A stretch of 64,000 nucleotides of DNA from Sinomicrobium weinanense (GCF_018863395.1 NZ_JAHKRR010000001.1:1116001-1180000), one strand, 5' to 3'. Shown: positions 1 through 9,619, numbered from the stretch's first letter. Numbers and translations are program-made. The notes: generated by a model not told the origin, from the letters alone.

Positions 1-229
1 TAAAATAATGGAAAACCAGCCCGTAAAATGCAAACAGCACGCCCCCGGAAAAAGCAGCCGTTCCGAATATACCGCTGGCCACATACTGCAACAGCTTAAG
101 CGGGCCTGTCCCCCCGATCCCCGCCTGGATGATCGCCGCTGTGATATCCAGTGTCCCTGCCAGAAGCCCGGAAAGCAAAATGGCTTTTAATGAAGGGTTT
201 CTATATGCTTTCAAGTCATTATTTCCCAT
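1..229 (-). CDS. Small hydrophobic membrane protein, 5' part only
   Basis: An ATG at 229 on the minus strand opens a frame that stays open for 76 codons to the window edge, so the C-terminus is missing. It starts MGNNDLKAYRNPSLKAILLSG. Two hydrophobic, glycine-rich stretches follow: residues about 16-40 (LLAGTLDITAAII) and about 52-76 (ASGIFGTAAFSGGVLF). This looks like the start of a small multi-pass inner-membrane protein of about 150 residues, a type common in Bacteroidota. I do not recognise a function. It is divergent from the metal-uptake operon to the right. Confidence 0.6.
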   Translation of the reverse strand, partial: MGNNDLKAYRNPSLKAILLSGLLAGTLDITAAIIQAGIGGTGPLKLLQYVASGIFGTAAFSGGVLFAFYGLVFHYF

Positions 230-611
230 TACTGGTGATGCGTGAATTTTTAAAACAAAAACATAAGTTACTGAATATAAATTAATTAAAAATTATTTTT
301 GTTTTACATTTGATCTTGGTTTGGGCGGGTCAAACTCCCCGTCCCGCAAGCGGGACACCCTTCTTCATCTGAAGAGGGGTGCTTTTGAAATTTGCTAAAA
401 CACAGGTTTATTTCCAATAACAAAAATTAACACATCACCAATAATTTTCCATAAAGAGTTCATTACAAATTTTTTAGACCCGTGTTATAAAGGTACTTAT
501 TTTTCTGTTGCGTTAAATATCCGTTTCTGTTTGGCCATTTTGTCTTTATTACCTTTATTTGCAACATCGTTTCATTTACGACATTGTTTCACCAATAACC
601 AGATCCAGACT
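230..611. repeat. Intergenic region with two tandem hairpins
   Basis: A gap between divergent genes. At 341-356 there is a perfect hairpin (GTCCCGC, 2-base loop, GCGGGAC). It is directly followed at 356-381 by a 12-bp stem with one G-T pair (CACCCTTCTTCA / TGAAGAGGGGTG). The rest is AT-rich and should hold the promoters of both flanking genes, but no exact TAnnTTTG box was found. The hairpins could be a dispersed repeat remnant or could insulate the two genes. Confidence 0.5.
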
Positions 612-989
612 TTGAAAAGATCGTCCGGGCATATCGCATTTTTCTTCCTGATACTCTTCTGTATCTCGCAACTGGCTTATCCGCTGCATATTTTGAATGG
701 GAGCCATAGCCAGGAGACGGAAGCGCATGTTATTGCAACAAAAATTGCTGCTTCCGGGGATCATTCTCCCACACATTACGAACAGGAAACCCTGGCGCAC
801 AACTATTGCGATTGTCTTATCTGTATGCAAAGCCGTACGGTACCGGCATTCGGGCAACACCTCCCGTTATATCCCCCGGTTCTTATTCCGGCCCCTACAA
901 CACGTAAATATACCATAATACCCAAGTCTTTCCTCTCCATACACTTCACAGGCGATAATCCCCTGCGCGCTCCTCCTGCCGCCGCTTAA
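612..989 (+). CDS. Small Cys/His-containing membrane-anchored protein upstream of TonB receptor (DUF2946-like)
   Basis: The frame is open from TTG 531 and contains no ATG. I prefer TTG 612 because it gives a normal signal/anchor start (MKRSSGH, then IAFFFLILFCISQLAY), for about 125 residues. The mature part has scattered His and a CDCLIC motif around residues 92-97, and it ends in RAPPAAA. Short proteins with a membrane N-terminus, Cys/His motifs and an RxPP tail often precede metal-linked TonB receptors in Bacteroidota. A metal-binding or accessory role is inferred from that and from the next gene, which starts 54 bases downstream. The start codon is uncertain. Confidence 0.55.
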   Translation: MKRSSGHIAFFFLILFCISQLAYPLHILNGSHSQETEAHVIATKIAASGDHSPTHYEQETLAHNYCDCLICMQSRTVPAFGQHLPLYPPVLIPAPTTRKYTIIPKSFLSIHFTGDNPLRAPPAAA

Positions 990-1043
990 GCACACAGCAG
1001 CCAAAAAACAAATACATTTTTCAACTGGTCAATACATTGCACT

Positions 1044-3404
1044 ATGTGGCAAAATTGCATCGGAACACTCCTCGGTGTGTTCCTGTGTTCCGTTTCATAT
1101 ACCCAGGAACTATATGATATCAGGGGAAAGGTTACGGACAAGACTTCCGGAACTCCCCTGTCCGGAGCATATATTACCGTAGGAAAACATACGGGCATTA
1201 CAGACATCAATGGTATTTTTCAGGTACGGGACATTCCCGAGGGCCATTATAAAGTAAAGGCCACCTTTCTCGGCTATGCCGATACTGTTCTGGCCATAGC
1301 CATCCCCGCAGACACAACGTTGGAGATTACCATGTACGAAGGCGCTACCGCACTGAACGAAGTAGTGGTCAACGGCATAAAACACAGGAATTACAATGAA
1401 GTTGCCTCGCTTCCCTCCTATACGGTCTCGGAAGACTTTATGAACGAAAACAGGGAGAACAGCCTTATGCAAACCCTGAAAAAACTTCCGGGCGTAAGCA
1501 CTATCAATATAGGGTCCGGGCAATCGAAACCGGTGATCAGGGGTTTGGGTTTTAACAGGGTCGCCGTAATTCAAAACGGGGTAAAACACGAAGCCCAGCA
1601 ATGGGGCAGCGACCATGCACTGGAGATAGACCAATACGGTATTGAAACCATAGAGATCGTCAAAGGGCCTGCCTCTTTGCTATATGGTTCCGACGCCATT
1701 GCCGGAGTGGTCAATATACAACCTCCCGGGATACCGGAGAAAAACTCCCTGAGCGGGGAAGTAAACCTCCTGGCCGAGAGCAACAATGACCTCTACGGGA
1801 TATCGGCCGGTATCCGGGCCAGGAAAGACAAATGGTTTTACAGGGGGCGGCTTACCTTCAGGGATTATGCCGACTATAAAGTGCCCACAGATCAGATCAA
1901 CTACGAAAATTATATTTTCGACCTGCACAAAAGCCGGTTGAGGAATACTGCGGGTAATGAGATCAACGGCAGTTTTAGCCTGGGTTATGTTTCCGATCGG
2001 ATAAGATCTGAGACCTTTTTCAGCAATGTATACGCCAGGAACGGTTTTTTCGCCAATGCACACGGATTGGAGGTCCGGACCTCAGAGATCGATTACGACA
2101 GATCCGCCAGGGATATCGACTATCCGTACCACGAAGTCAACCACTTCAAGATCACCAACAATACCGTAGTGTTCAGTGGAGACCATACGTTCCGTTTTGA
2201 GCTTGGGTTTCAAAACAACCACAGGGAAGAACACTCAGAACCTGTTCCCCACGGCTATATGCCCAAACCGGACAACGGAAAGGAACGGGTGTTCAAAAAG
2301 AATACCTATACTTTAAATGCAAGAGACACTTTTAAAGCCGGTGATAAACACACCCTTACAGCGGGAGTTAACCTTGAGCTTCAGGACAATACCATTGGCG
2401 GATGGGGCTTTTTAATTCCCGGATACCAACGATTTACAGCCGGAATATTTGCCTATGACCAGTTTGAGATCCGCAATGACCTGCACCTTCAGGCCGGGCT
2501 GCGCTACGACTACGGGGTGATGGACACCGAGCCATATTACGACTGGTTCCCTTCTCCCCTAAGCAACAGTGACGGCACCACTTCTTATGTTCATTTGCAA
2601 AGGGCACAGGACAAAACCCGGAACTTTGGCAACGTTAGTGCTTCCCTGGGTTTAAATTATACGAAGGGCAATACCACCTACAAAATAAACCTCGGCAAGA
2701 GCTTTAGAATGCCGCTGGCCAACGAGCTGGCTTCCGACGGGGTTAATTATCACATGTACAGGTTCGAAAAAGGAGATCCTGACCTGGACCCCGAGCAATC
2801 CTATCAAATTGATCTTGCTCTCGAACACAGCAGCGGGGCTTTTGATTTCGGGATCAGTCCGTTTGTCAATTTTTTTCACAATTATATTTACTTAAACCCC
2901 ACTCCCGATTATTACGAATCCCTTCAGATCTACGAATATACCCAAAGCAAGGTATTCCGGATCGGGGGAGAGATCAGGGCCGGGATAACCCTTTTTGGAA
3001 AACTACGGCTCGATGCATCCGGGGAATATGTCTATTCCGAGCAAACAAGCGGTGTTAAAAAAGGCTATACCCTGCCATTCTCACCGCCATTGTCCGGTCT
3101 GTTCTCTGCCGAATATAAATTGAAGGACTTTCTTTTCTTCAAAAGCCCGCTGGTATTTACCAGTTACAGGATAACAGCCGAACAAAACGAGATCGTACCC
3201 CCGGAGCGACGCACTGCCGGGTTCCGGGTGATGGATTTTTCTTTTCTGACCGAAATAGACCTTTTCAGGACTCCCGTAGAAATGCGGTTAAAGGTCAACA
3301 ACCTGTTCGACTCCAAATACTTTGATCACACCAGTTTTTACAGACTTATAGAAGTGCCGGAAGCCGGCAGGAACTTTTCTGTTTCACTTGCAGTACCATT
3401 TTAA
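1044..3404 (+). CDS. TonB-dependent outer-membrane receptor, probable metal uptake
   Basis: 786 residues with a short signal peptide. A carboxypeptidase-regulatory-like domain spans about 27-110 (RGKVTDKTSG...DINGIFQV). The plug follows at about 115-225 (KLPGVSTI, IEIVKGPASLLYGSDAIAG), then a 22-strand-type barrel ending in aromatic Phe (SVSLAVPF). Such receptors import metal complexes or other scarce ligands using TonB/ExbBD energy. There is no SusD partner, so glycan import is unlikely. It sits between a Cys/His small protein and two His-rich DUF4625-type lipoproteins, a setting like that of ZnuD-type zinc receptors; the zinc assignment is inference. The start ATG 1044 is immediately followed by WQNCIGTLLGVFLCSVS, a plausible signal peptide. 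Confidence 0.9.
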   Translation: MWQNCIGTLLGVFLCSVSYTQELYDIRGKVTDKTSGTPLSGAYITVGKHTGITDINGIFQVRDIPEGHYKVKATFLGYADTVLAIAIPADTTLEITMYEGATALNEVVVNGIKHRNYNEVASLPSYTVSEDFMNENRENSLMQTLKKLPGVSTINIGSGQSKPVIRGLGFNRVAVIQNGVKHEAQQWGSDHALEIDQYGIETIEIVKGPASLLYGSDAIAGVVNIQPPGIPEKNSLSGEVNLLAESNNDLYGISAGIRARKDKWFYRGRLTFRDYADYKVPTDQINYENYIFDLHKSRLRNTAGNEINGSFSLGYVSDRIRSETFFSNVYARNGFFANAHGLEVRTSEIDYDRSARDIDYPYHEVNHFKITNNTVVFSGDHTFRFELGFQNNHREEHSEPVPHGYMPKPDNGKERVFKKNTYTLNARDTFKAGDKHTLTAGVNLELQDNTIGGWGFLIPGYQRFTAGIFAYDQFEIRNDLHLQAGLRYDYGVMDTEPYYDWFPSPLSNSDGTTSYVHLQRAQDKTRNFGNVSASLGLNYTKGNTTYKINLGKSFRMPLANELASDGVNYHMYRFEKGDPDLDPEQSYQIDLALEHSSGAFDFGISPFVNFFHNYIYLNPTPDYYESLQIYEYTQSKVFRIGGEIRAGITLFGKLRLDASGEYVYSEQTSGVKKGYTLPFSPPLSGLFSAEYKLKDFLFFKSPLVFTSYRITAEQNEIVPPERRTAGFRVMDFSFLTEIDLFRTPVEMRLKVNNLFDSKYFDHTSFYRLIEVPEAGRNFSVSLAVPF

Positions 3405-3437
3405 ATTAAAACCATAAACAATTAAAAATCAAATCAC

Positions 3438-4307
3438 ATGAAATCAAAATTCAGTTTTTTACACCTTTCATTTTTTATGACCCTGTTCGTACTGCTGACC
3501 TCATGCAGCAACGATGACGACAACATCAGCGACTCCGGCGACGACATCAATGCCGACCGTTTCACGGGATTAGAGATCGGAAATTCCAGTTTTGAGATCC
3601 CCCAGGCAACCACGGACCTGCATGTAGAATTCGACTATGAGGGCGAAAGCCAGGTGGAAAGCATCCGCTTTGAGATCTCCCCGGTCGATGTGGAAAGCCC
3701 GGGCAAGGGGGAAGTGGCCTGGGATGTCCCGGACTACGAAGTCCCTTCTAGTTATTACGAAGGACAGATCAATCCGCATATCCACCATCACGTATATTTT
3801 GACCCCGAAAACGGGAAATTCCCCAAAGTGCGCCCGGCCGTTGGAACATACAGGTTCAAGGCTATCGTAACGGAGAGCAACGGTACGGAAAGCTCCATTG
3901 CCAGGGAATTTAATGTGGTCAAAAAATTTGAGGATATCGAAATTGGTCACGAAGGAAAGGTGGAGGAAGGCAGTGACGACCTTCACACCGAATTCGGATA
4001 TAACGCCGGCGACAACGTGGTAGAAGACATTCGTTTGGAGATCTGGTTCGTGGAATGGCGGGAAGGCCAAAATGTAGCGCCCGGTGAATGGGACAAAGTA
4101 GATCACATACTACCGGAAAACATGTATAAAGGGCAAAAAAATCCTTTTATCCACTACCACCTTCCCATTGAACCGGAATATCCACAAGGAGATTACTGGC
4201 TCAACATCTACGTAACGGAAAGCGGCGAAAACGAGGCCATAAAACTGTCCCTGCCCTTCCAGGTCGTGGAAAAAGGGAGCCTGGACGGGGACGGGCATGA
4301 TCATTAA
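3438..4307 (+). CDS. His-rich lipoprotein with two DUF4625-like repeats
   Basis: 289 residues. An SPII lipobox (LLTSC, Cys23) is followed by an Asp-rich spacer (SNDDDN), as in surface-exposed flavobacterial lipoproteins. Two similar halves of about 110 residues each contain DDLH/TDLH near the start and a His-rich motif (NPHIHHHVYF in the first, NPFIHYHLPI in the second). The chain ends DGDGHDH. The halves resemble the next lipoprotein and DUF4625. The clustered His and terminal HDH fit metal capture for the receptor encoded 33 bases upstream. The function is inferred; the duplication and His motifs are seen directly. Confidence 0.8.
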   Translation: MKSKFSFLHLSFFMTLFVLLTSCSNDDDNISDSGDDINADRFTGLEIGNSSFEIPQATTDLHVEFDYEGESQVESIRFEISPVDVESPGKGEVAWDVPDYEVPSSYYEGQINPHIHHHVYFDPENGKFPKVRPAVGTYRFKAIVTESNGTESSIAREFNVVKKFEDIEIGHEGKVEEGSDDLHTEFGYNAGDNVVEDIRLEIWFVEWREGQNVAPGEWDKVDHILPENMYKGQKNPFIHYHLPIEPEYPQGDYWLNIYVTESGENEAIKLSLPFQVVEKGSLDGDGHDH

Positions 4308-4394
4308 AATACGCTAAACTGTCATTTCGGCGGGGCCGGGTACTCCCCGACTCCGCCCATATGGCAAGTATCGAAATATTTAAACACAAAAATT

Positions 4395-4871
4395 ATGACC
4401 CTTAAAACAAAAGTATTATACCTTCTGCCCATGGCCCTGATATGGAATTCCTGTTCTGACGACGATACGGTCGTAGACGACGAGAAACCGACAATAACGG
4501 TTGCTTATGAAAACGGATTCCCGACACCCTGTACCGGCCTGCAACGGGGCGGGACCTACACGATAAGGGCCAGGGTCAGCGACAATGATGCCCTGGCTGC
4601 ATACAGTATCGATATTCATCACAATTTTGACCATCATACCCATGACGACCAGGGAGCGAGTTGTGAGCTTGCCCCGTTGAAACAAGCCGTAGATCCGTTT
4701 ATTTATATGCAAAACTTTCAGATAGAAGGAAACCCGGGGACCTATGAAATAAACCGGGAAATAACCATTCCTGAAAATATCGATACGGGTGACTATCACT
4801 GCCAGCTTTCAGTCACCGACCGGACGGGATGGCAGTCACGGACCTCCATTGACATAAAGGTCATCGAATAA
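4395..4871 (+). CDS. DUF4625-like lipoprotein
   Basis: 158 residues with an SPII signal (WNSC, Cys20). A single immunoglobulin-like DUF4625-type domain has the motifs DNDALAAYSIDIHHNFDHHTHDD and DPFIYMQNF, matching the layout of each half of the preceding lipoprotein. Two further Cys lie at CTGLQRG and ASCELAP. Seven His lie within about 20 residues, suggesting a metal-binding surface. It is the last gene of the probable four-gene operon 612-4871, and the AraC gene that follows is convergent. Confidence 0.8.
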   Translation: MTLKTKVLYLLPMALIWNSCSDDDTVVDDEKPTITVAYENGFPTPCTGLQRGGTYTIRARVSDNDALAAYSIDIHHNFDHHTHDDQGASCELAPLKQAVDPFIYMQNFQIEGNPGTYEINREITIPENIDTGDYHCQLSVTDRTGWQSRTSIDIKVIE

Positions 4872-4873
4872 CC

Positions 4874-5758
4874 TTAGCTGTTCCCGACGCCAACGGCATA
4901 TTCCCTGTCGTTGGCCAGGAACTGCTGCTGGTAGTGCAGCGGGCTTTTGCCGGTGATGCCCTTGAAGTATTTGTGAAAGCTCGTAACATTATTGAACCCG
5001 CTTTCGTAATAGATCTGCTTGATGCTCATGTTATTTTCCATAAGGAGCTTACAGGCATGCCCGATCCTTATTTCGTTCAGGAACCGTATAAAAGTCTTCC
5101 GGGTCTTCGACTTAAAGTACCGGCAAAAGGAATTTTCACTCATATTGGCCACCTCCGCGATTTCCTTAAGGCTGATCTTTTTCCTGAAATTGGCATGGGT
5201 ATATTCGAAGACCCGGTTGAGCCTTTCTTCACACAATTCATCAGCGTTAAGCCTGAATCCGGGAGAAGCCAGCATCTGTTGCCGGCACCTGGAGATCAGC
5301 GTAAGGATCTCCATTAACAGAATAATCCTTCGCGATCCTTCGGAATGCAGGCTTTCTTCTAACAGGTCTTTCACTTTTTCCCTGTGTTTTCCGCTGACCT
5401 GTATGCCCCTTCCGGCTTTTTCCAGCGTTCGTTTTATAAGCCTGTTCTCGGGGAGGTCCAGGAAATCGTCTCCCCAGAAATTTTCACAGAAATGGGCCAC
5501 CCGTACATCGATATGATCGGTGAGGTCACTGTCGAACCGCCAGCAATGCGACAGGTTTGACCCTACCAGTACCACATCTCCGGCACTGAAGCGCGAAACA
5601 CTGTCGCCCACATATTGTACGCCTCTGCCACTTTTAAAGTGTATCAGTTCGATCTCGGGGTGATAATGTAACCTGTTGTTCACACCCGGGACTTTATCCT
5701 GCCGGATGCTGAACGAGTAATCGGGACCAACGGGGATCTTCAATAATTGGGACTTCAT
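4874..5758 (-). CDS. AraC-family transcriptional regulator with cupin sensor domain
   Basis: 294 residues. The N-terminal half is a cupin-like ligand domain (NRLHYHPEIELIHFKSGRG, FSAGDVVLVG). The C-terminal 100 residues form the double HTH (ISLKEIAEVANMSENSFCRYFK...IKQIYYESGFNNVTSFHKYFKGITGKSPLHYQ). AraC proteins of this layout usually control sugar catabolism. It is divergent from the GH95-like gene at 6097, so it probably regulates the glycan cluster to its right. Its stop is only 2 bases from the stop of the convergent DUF4625 gene. Confidence 0.93.
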   Translation of the reverse strand: MKSQLLKIPVGPDYSFSIRQDKVPGVNNRLHYHPEIELIHFKSGRGVQYVGDSVSRFSAGDVVLVGSNLSHCWRFDSDLTDHIDVRVAHFCENFWGDDFLDLPENRLIKRTLEKAGRGIQVSGKHREKVKDLLEESLHSEGSRRIILLMEILTLISRCRQQMLASPGFRLNADELCEERLNRVFEYTHANFRKKISLKEIAEVANMSENSFCRYFKSKTRKTFIRFLNEIRIGHACKLLMENNMSIKQIYYESGFNNVTSFHKYFKGITGKSPLHYQQQFLANDREYAVGVGNS

Positions 5759-6096
5759 CTGGATAATTGTTTTGGTTAGTAGTTTTTGTCAATAATCACT
5801 TTCAGGGCGATTGGTTTAAGCCGATCGTCAATGGTCGTTTAACAGCGTCTCCAAGTTATCCCTTTTTAAGGTCCCGATCGTCCGAAAAAGGGGTATCCAG
5901 CGTTCAGATATGGCGCTGGCAGCGGGCCCGGAACGGGTTATTTTTATCCTGTTACCGTTTTTAATTGCTAAAATCGTTTACTGAATGGTTAGATAAAAAC
6001 AATCTTTTCAGGAAAGGGAATTTTAATTTGCGGTCTCGCTGATCCAGTAATATTCATATCATCAAAATCAACTGATAAACCCATAATTCATATCCA
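5759..6096. promoter_or_regulatory. Divergent promoter region araC-like / GH95-like
   Basis: A 338-bp gap between divergent genes that must carry both promoters and the likely AraC site. It holds short inverted pieces such as GATTGGTTTAAGCCGATCGTCAATGG around 5812-5835 and AAAAGG/CCTTTTT around 5870-5892. No exact TAnnTTTG box or clear AraC direct repeat was found. Small open frames here look random. Confidence 0.35.
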
Positions 6097-8673
6097 TTGA
6101 CCTGCAAAGCAATATATATCACGGTATGCCTGAGTTTTATTTTCTGTATCACAAAAGCACAGGGTCCGGTAAGCCCCGGGGGCTCTCAGACCAAACACGG
6201 AGAACATAGCATACCATCGCAATGGCCGGATGTAGACTATGGCAAACTCATATCCCGGGCAGACCTCGTATACAACACCCCCGCAGAGCGAAGTGAAGCG
6301 GGGCATCCTGTGGGTAACGGCCGTATGGGCAGCCTGGTTTGGACCATTCCTTCTTCCCTGAAATTCCAGCTCAACAGGGTGGATGTTTTCGGCAACAATT
6401 CCGACTCCGATAATTTTTTCGAACGTCATACCGATTACTGCGGGGGCATTGGCTATGTGGATGTCGATTTCGGGGAGGACATTTTTAAGGGACCTGAATT
6501 CCGGCAGCACCTGTCTTGCCATGACGGGCTGGAAACTGTTGACGGAAAAGCTGTTCAGGCCAGCATACTGGCATGGGACGAAGCCGATGTCATGGCCATA
6601 AAGGTCAGGGACCGCCGCACTTCACAAGCCCCGGTATTTACAAACCTGAGAATGCTCCGGCCGGCCATTGCACGGAGCGGGGATCACTCAGCCATTTCCA
6701 AACTGGATATTGCAGGAGACCGTATTGTACTGACCCAGGAGTTCCGGGAAGATGATTACTATTGCGGTTCTGCCGTAGTTATAGGTATTTCCGGCAGAAA
6801 GGGAAAAGCGGAAATCACCAATGCATCTACCGTGCGCCTGTCTGCCACGCCCGGGAACGATACATTTACCGTATTTATGGCCAGTGCAGCGAGTTTTGAT
6901 CCGGATGAAAATATTGTGGACAAGGCTTTGAAAAAGCTCGAAACCGCACAAAAACAAGGTTTCGAGGGTTTATACGAGTCCAACCGAAAGTGGTGGGATG
7001 CCTACTGGAAAAGATCGTTCGTTCATTTGAGCAGTCCGGACCAGACAGCCGATCTCATCGAGCGGAATTATAACTACTACCTCTATGTCATGGCATCCAG
7101 TTCGCGGGGCGATTATCCTGTGAAATTCAACGGTATGCTATGGACCACAGGAGGTGATGCCCGGAAGTGGGGAGGATTGTACTGGGGGGCCAATCAAAGT
7201 TGCCTGTACAATGCGCTGTTCCCCGCCAACAGGCCCGAGCTCATGGACCCCATGTTCAATATGTATTCCAGGGGTTTTGAATCGTTTGCCACGGCAGCAC
7301 GGCAACAATGGGGCAGCAAAGGTATTTTTATCCCCGAAACTACGGGGTTCGACGGCATCCCTGCCCTGCCGGATGATATTGCAGAAGAAATGCGGCAATT
7401 GTACCTGGCTGAAAAACCGTGGAAAAACCGGTCGGAACGGTTTATGGACTACGCTTTTACCAAACTCCCCTTCCACAGCAGATGGAACTGGAAAAAGGAC
7501 GCAGGGTGGAAAGACGGGCAATGGCACGTAACAGATAAAGGTGGGGGACCCTTTGGCCATGTGACCCATATTTTCTCCAGGGGAGCCAAGATCGCCTATC
7601 AATACTGGTTGAAGTATGAATATACAGGAGACAGGAAATGGTTAAAGGACTACGCTTACCCTATGCTCAAAGGAGTTACAGAATTTTATCGCAACTTCCC
7701 GAATGTTAAAAAGGGAAAAGACGGAAAATACCATATTTACCACATCAATGATAATGAGTCGGTATGGGGAGCGCATAACACGATAGAAGAGATATCTTCC
7801 ATGCGGGGTATTCTGCCGGTAGTTATCAGGGCTTCCGAAATACTGGGTACGGACGCCGGCATGCGTCCCGTATGGAAGGAGTTTATGGACCATCTCTCCC
7901 CGCTACCGTTAAATACCGGTCTTTCCGAAGATAGCGTTCCCACTTCCCGTACATGGATCAAGGGATTACCACCCGTGGTACAGGGAAACCCCGATCGCAG
8001 CCCGGACCCCAACACCATGCCTCCCTGGTTCTTTGACCTGTGTACCCTGGAATCGGGGCAGGAAACCCTGGAGATCGCCAATAACACTTTCGATTCCTAT
8101 TTTCCGGACGGGATAGATAAAGACACCAAAGTCAATGTGCTTTCCAAATTACCCGTTGCAGGTGTTTTGCTCGGCAGGACAGCGGCTACCAGGTTTCTTA
8201 TTCCCAACCAGATCGAAACCACCGAAACTGAAGTGCTTCAAAACCGTATGGACCTTCGCGAAGGTTTTCAGGCCACCAGTGTTCAACGTTTGGGAAGGGC
8301 CGCAGAAGCCCTCCACTATGCACTTTGTCAAAGCGTACCCCCGGGACCGGGACAAGATCCGGTAGTTCATCTGTTCCCCGCCTGGCCCAAAACATGGAAT
8401 GCCGATTACACCTTGTTGTGCAGGGGCGGGTTTCTCGTGTCCTCTGCCATGAAGGACCAGGAGGTAAATTTTGTAAAAATACGGTCCAAGGCAGGAGGAA
8501 CATTCCGGTTGCGAAATCCATGGCCGGAACGGAATGTAATAATTTACAGGAACGGGGAAAAAACAGGAAGTTCCCGTAACGGCCTCATTGTTTTGAACAC
8601 TGAAATTAACGATCGCTATATCGTTGTTCCCGAAGGGACACATCCTCAAGAGCTTAAAAGATCAATACCATAA
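6097..8673 (+). CDS. Exported GH95-like glycoside hydrolase (DUF5703-type N-terminus)
   Basis: 858 residues starting at TTG 6097. An in-frame stop lies 21 bases upstream and there is no ATG, and the TTG gives a good signal peptide (CKAIYITVCLSFIFCITKA). The N-terminal beta-sandwich has HPVGNGRMGSLVW and FQLNRVDVF. The central and C-terminal part looks like an (alpha/alpha)6 barrel as in GH95 fucosidase/galactosidase relatives (NYNYYLYVMASSSRG, GGLYWGANQS, HINDNESVWGAHNTIEEISS). Family placement is from motif memory; the exact substrate is unknown. It is divergent from an AraC regulator and is followed by an SGNH hydrolase, fitting sequential attack on a decorated polysaccharide. Confidence 0.75.
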   Translation: MTCKAIYITVCLSFIFCITKAQGPVSPGGSQTKHGEHSIPSQWPDVDYGKLISRADLVYNTPAERSEAGHPVGNGRMGSLVWTIPSSLKFQLNRVDVFGNNSDSDNFFERHTDYCGGIGYVDVDFGEDIFKGPEFRQHLSCHDGLETVDGKAVQASILAWDEADVMAIKVRDRRTSQAPVFTNLRMLRPAIARSGDHSAISKLDIAGDRIVLTQEFREDDYYCGSAVVIGISGRKGKAEITNASTVRLSATPGNDTFTVFMASAASFDPDENIVDKALKKLETAQKQGFEGLYESNRKWWDAYWKRSFVHLSSPDQTADLIERNYNYYLYVMASSSRGDYPVKFNGMLWTTGGDARKWGGLYWGANQSCLYNALFPANRPELMDPMFNMYSRGFESFATAARQQWGSKGIFIPETTGFDGIPALPDDIAEEMRQLYLAEKPWKNRSERFMDYAFTKLPFHSRWNWKKDAGWKDGQWHVTDKGGGPFGHVTHIFSRGAKIAYQYWLKYEYTGDRKWLKDYAYPMLKGVTEFYRNFPNVKKGKDGKYHIYHINDNESVWGAHNTIEEISSMRGILPVVIRASEILGTDAGMRPVWKEFMDHLSPLPLNTGLSEDSVPTSRTWIKGLPPVVQGNPDRSPDPNTMPPWFFDLCTLESGQETLEIANNTFDSYFPDGIDKDTKVNVLSKLPVAGVLLGRTAATRFLIPNQIETTETEVLQNRMDLREGFQATSVQRLGRAAEALHYALCQSVPPGPGQDPVVHLFPAWPKTWNADYTLLCRGGFLVSSAMKDQEVNFVKIRSKAGGTFRLRNPWPERNVIIYRNGEKTGSSRNGLIVLNTEINDRYIVVPEGTHPQELKRSIP

Positions 8674-8756
8674 TGCATCGGGAAATGTATTTTTCTCCCT
8701 TTTTTATCAGAAAATAAAAAAATTCGCTTTTTATATTTTCATTAAAAGAATAATAT

Positions 8757-8764
8757 TAAATTTG
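8757..8764 (+). promoter_or_regulatory. -7 box TAAATTTG upstream of SGNH hydrolase
   Basis: An exact match to the Bacteroidota -7 consensus TAnnTTTG in a very AT-rich stretch, only 5 bases before the ATG at 8770. If used, the mRNA leader would be extremely short. No convincing -33 TTTG element is seen at the usual spacing. Confidence 0.4.
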
Positions 8765-8769
8765 AGAGC

Positions 8770-9546
8770 ATGAAAAATAAGATAAAACCAACCGACCGAA
8801 GAAATTTTATAAAATCAGCATCCCTCGCTTCCGCAGGTTTATTGGGTTTTAGTACCATGCAGGCCGGAAATACCGTTAAAAAAACATCCCTTAGCATTCC
8901 GGGTAAACTCACTGTATTGTTCCAGGGAGATTCCATTACCGATGCCGGAAGGGACCGGGGGCATTACTATGCGAACGACGTTCGCGGTATGGGGCACGGC
9001 TATGTGCTCGATATTGTAAGCCGTATCATGGCCGAGAACCCAAAAACGGAATGGGCCATCTACAACCGCGGGATCAGCGGCAATAAGGTGTATCAACTGG
9101 CCGACCGATGGAAAGACGATTGCCTTCAACTACAACCCGATGTACTGAGCATACTGATAGGTGTTAACGATTTCTGGCACACCCTGAACGGTAACTACAA
9201 CGGAACGGCCAAAGTCTATGAACAGGACCTGAGAAAATTACTGGACCGTACCCTGAAAAAGTTCCCCGATGTAAAACTTATCCTCGGTGAGCCTTTTGCA
9301 GTAAAAGGCGGCACAGCCATTACGGATCGATGGTCCTCCGAATTCAATGCTTACAGGGAAGCTGCTGCACAAATAGCCAAAGATTATAATGCGGTTTGGA
9401 TACCTTACCAGGAAGTTTTCGACAAGGCGTTGAAGACTGCCCCTGCCTCGTACTGGTGCCCGGATGGTGTGCATCCATCCATGCCCGGGGCTTATCTTAT
9501 GGCAGATGCCTGGATAAAAGGGTTTGAATCCATTTACAATACATAG
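8770..9546 (+). CDS. Tat-exported SGNH/GDSL hydrolase, probable carbohydrate esterase
   Basis: 258 residues. A twin-arginine signal (DRRNFIKSASLASAGLLGF) precedes the SGNH fold. Block I is QGDSITDAGRD (nucleophile Ser), block III is IGVNDFW, and block V is DGVHPSMPG (catalytic Asp and His). Family members include acetyl-xylan and rhamnogalacturonan acetylesterases. Its place between a GH95-like enzyme and two unsaturated-uronyl hydrolases suggests it removes acyl groups from a uronic-acid-containing glycan. A terminator follows at 9585. Confidence 0.88.
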   Translation: MKNKIKPTDRRNFIKSASLASAGLLGFSTMQAGNTVKKTSLSIPGKLTVLFQGDSITDAGRDRGHYYANDVRGMGHGYVLDIVSRIMAENPKTEWAIYNRGISGNKVYQLADRWKDDCLQLQPDVLSILIGVNDFWHTLNGNYNGTAKVYEQDLRKLLDRTLKKFPDVKLILGEPFAVKGGTAITDRWSSEFNAYREAAAQIAKDYNAVWIPYQEVFDKALKTAPASYWCPDGVHPSMPGAYLMADAWIKGFESIYNT

Positions 9547-9584
9547 CGTATTAAAGTAAACCAACCAAAATTTTTTATATCCGG

Positions 9585-9619
9585 AATTACCCCGATGTTC
9601 GTGTCGGGGTAATTTTTTT
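9585..9619. terminator. Intrinsic terminator after SGNH hydrolase
   Basis: A perfect 11-bp stem AATTACCCCGA (9585-9595) / TCGGGGTAATT (9604-9614) with an 8-base loop, followed by a T-run to 9618 on the plus strand. It ends the 8770-9546 transcript. Confidence 0.88.

Noticed and set aside
5767-5964. A 65-codon open frame in the araC / GH95-like gap
   Set aside because: Composition is unlike a protein, there is no conserved motif, and it lies in a promoter region.
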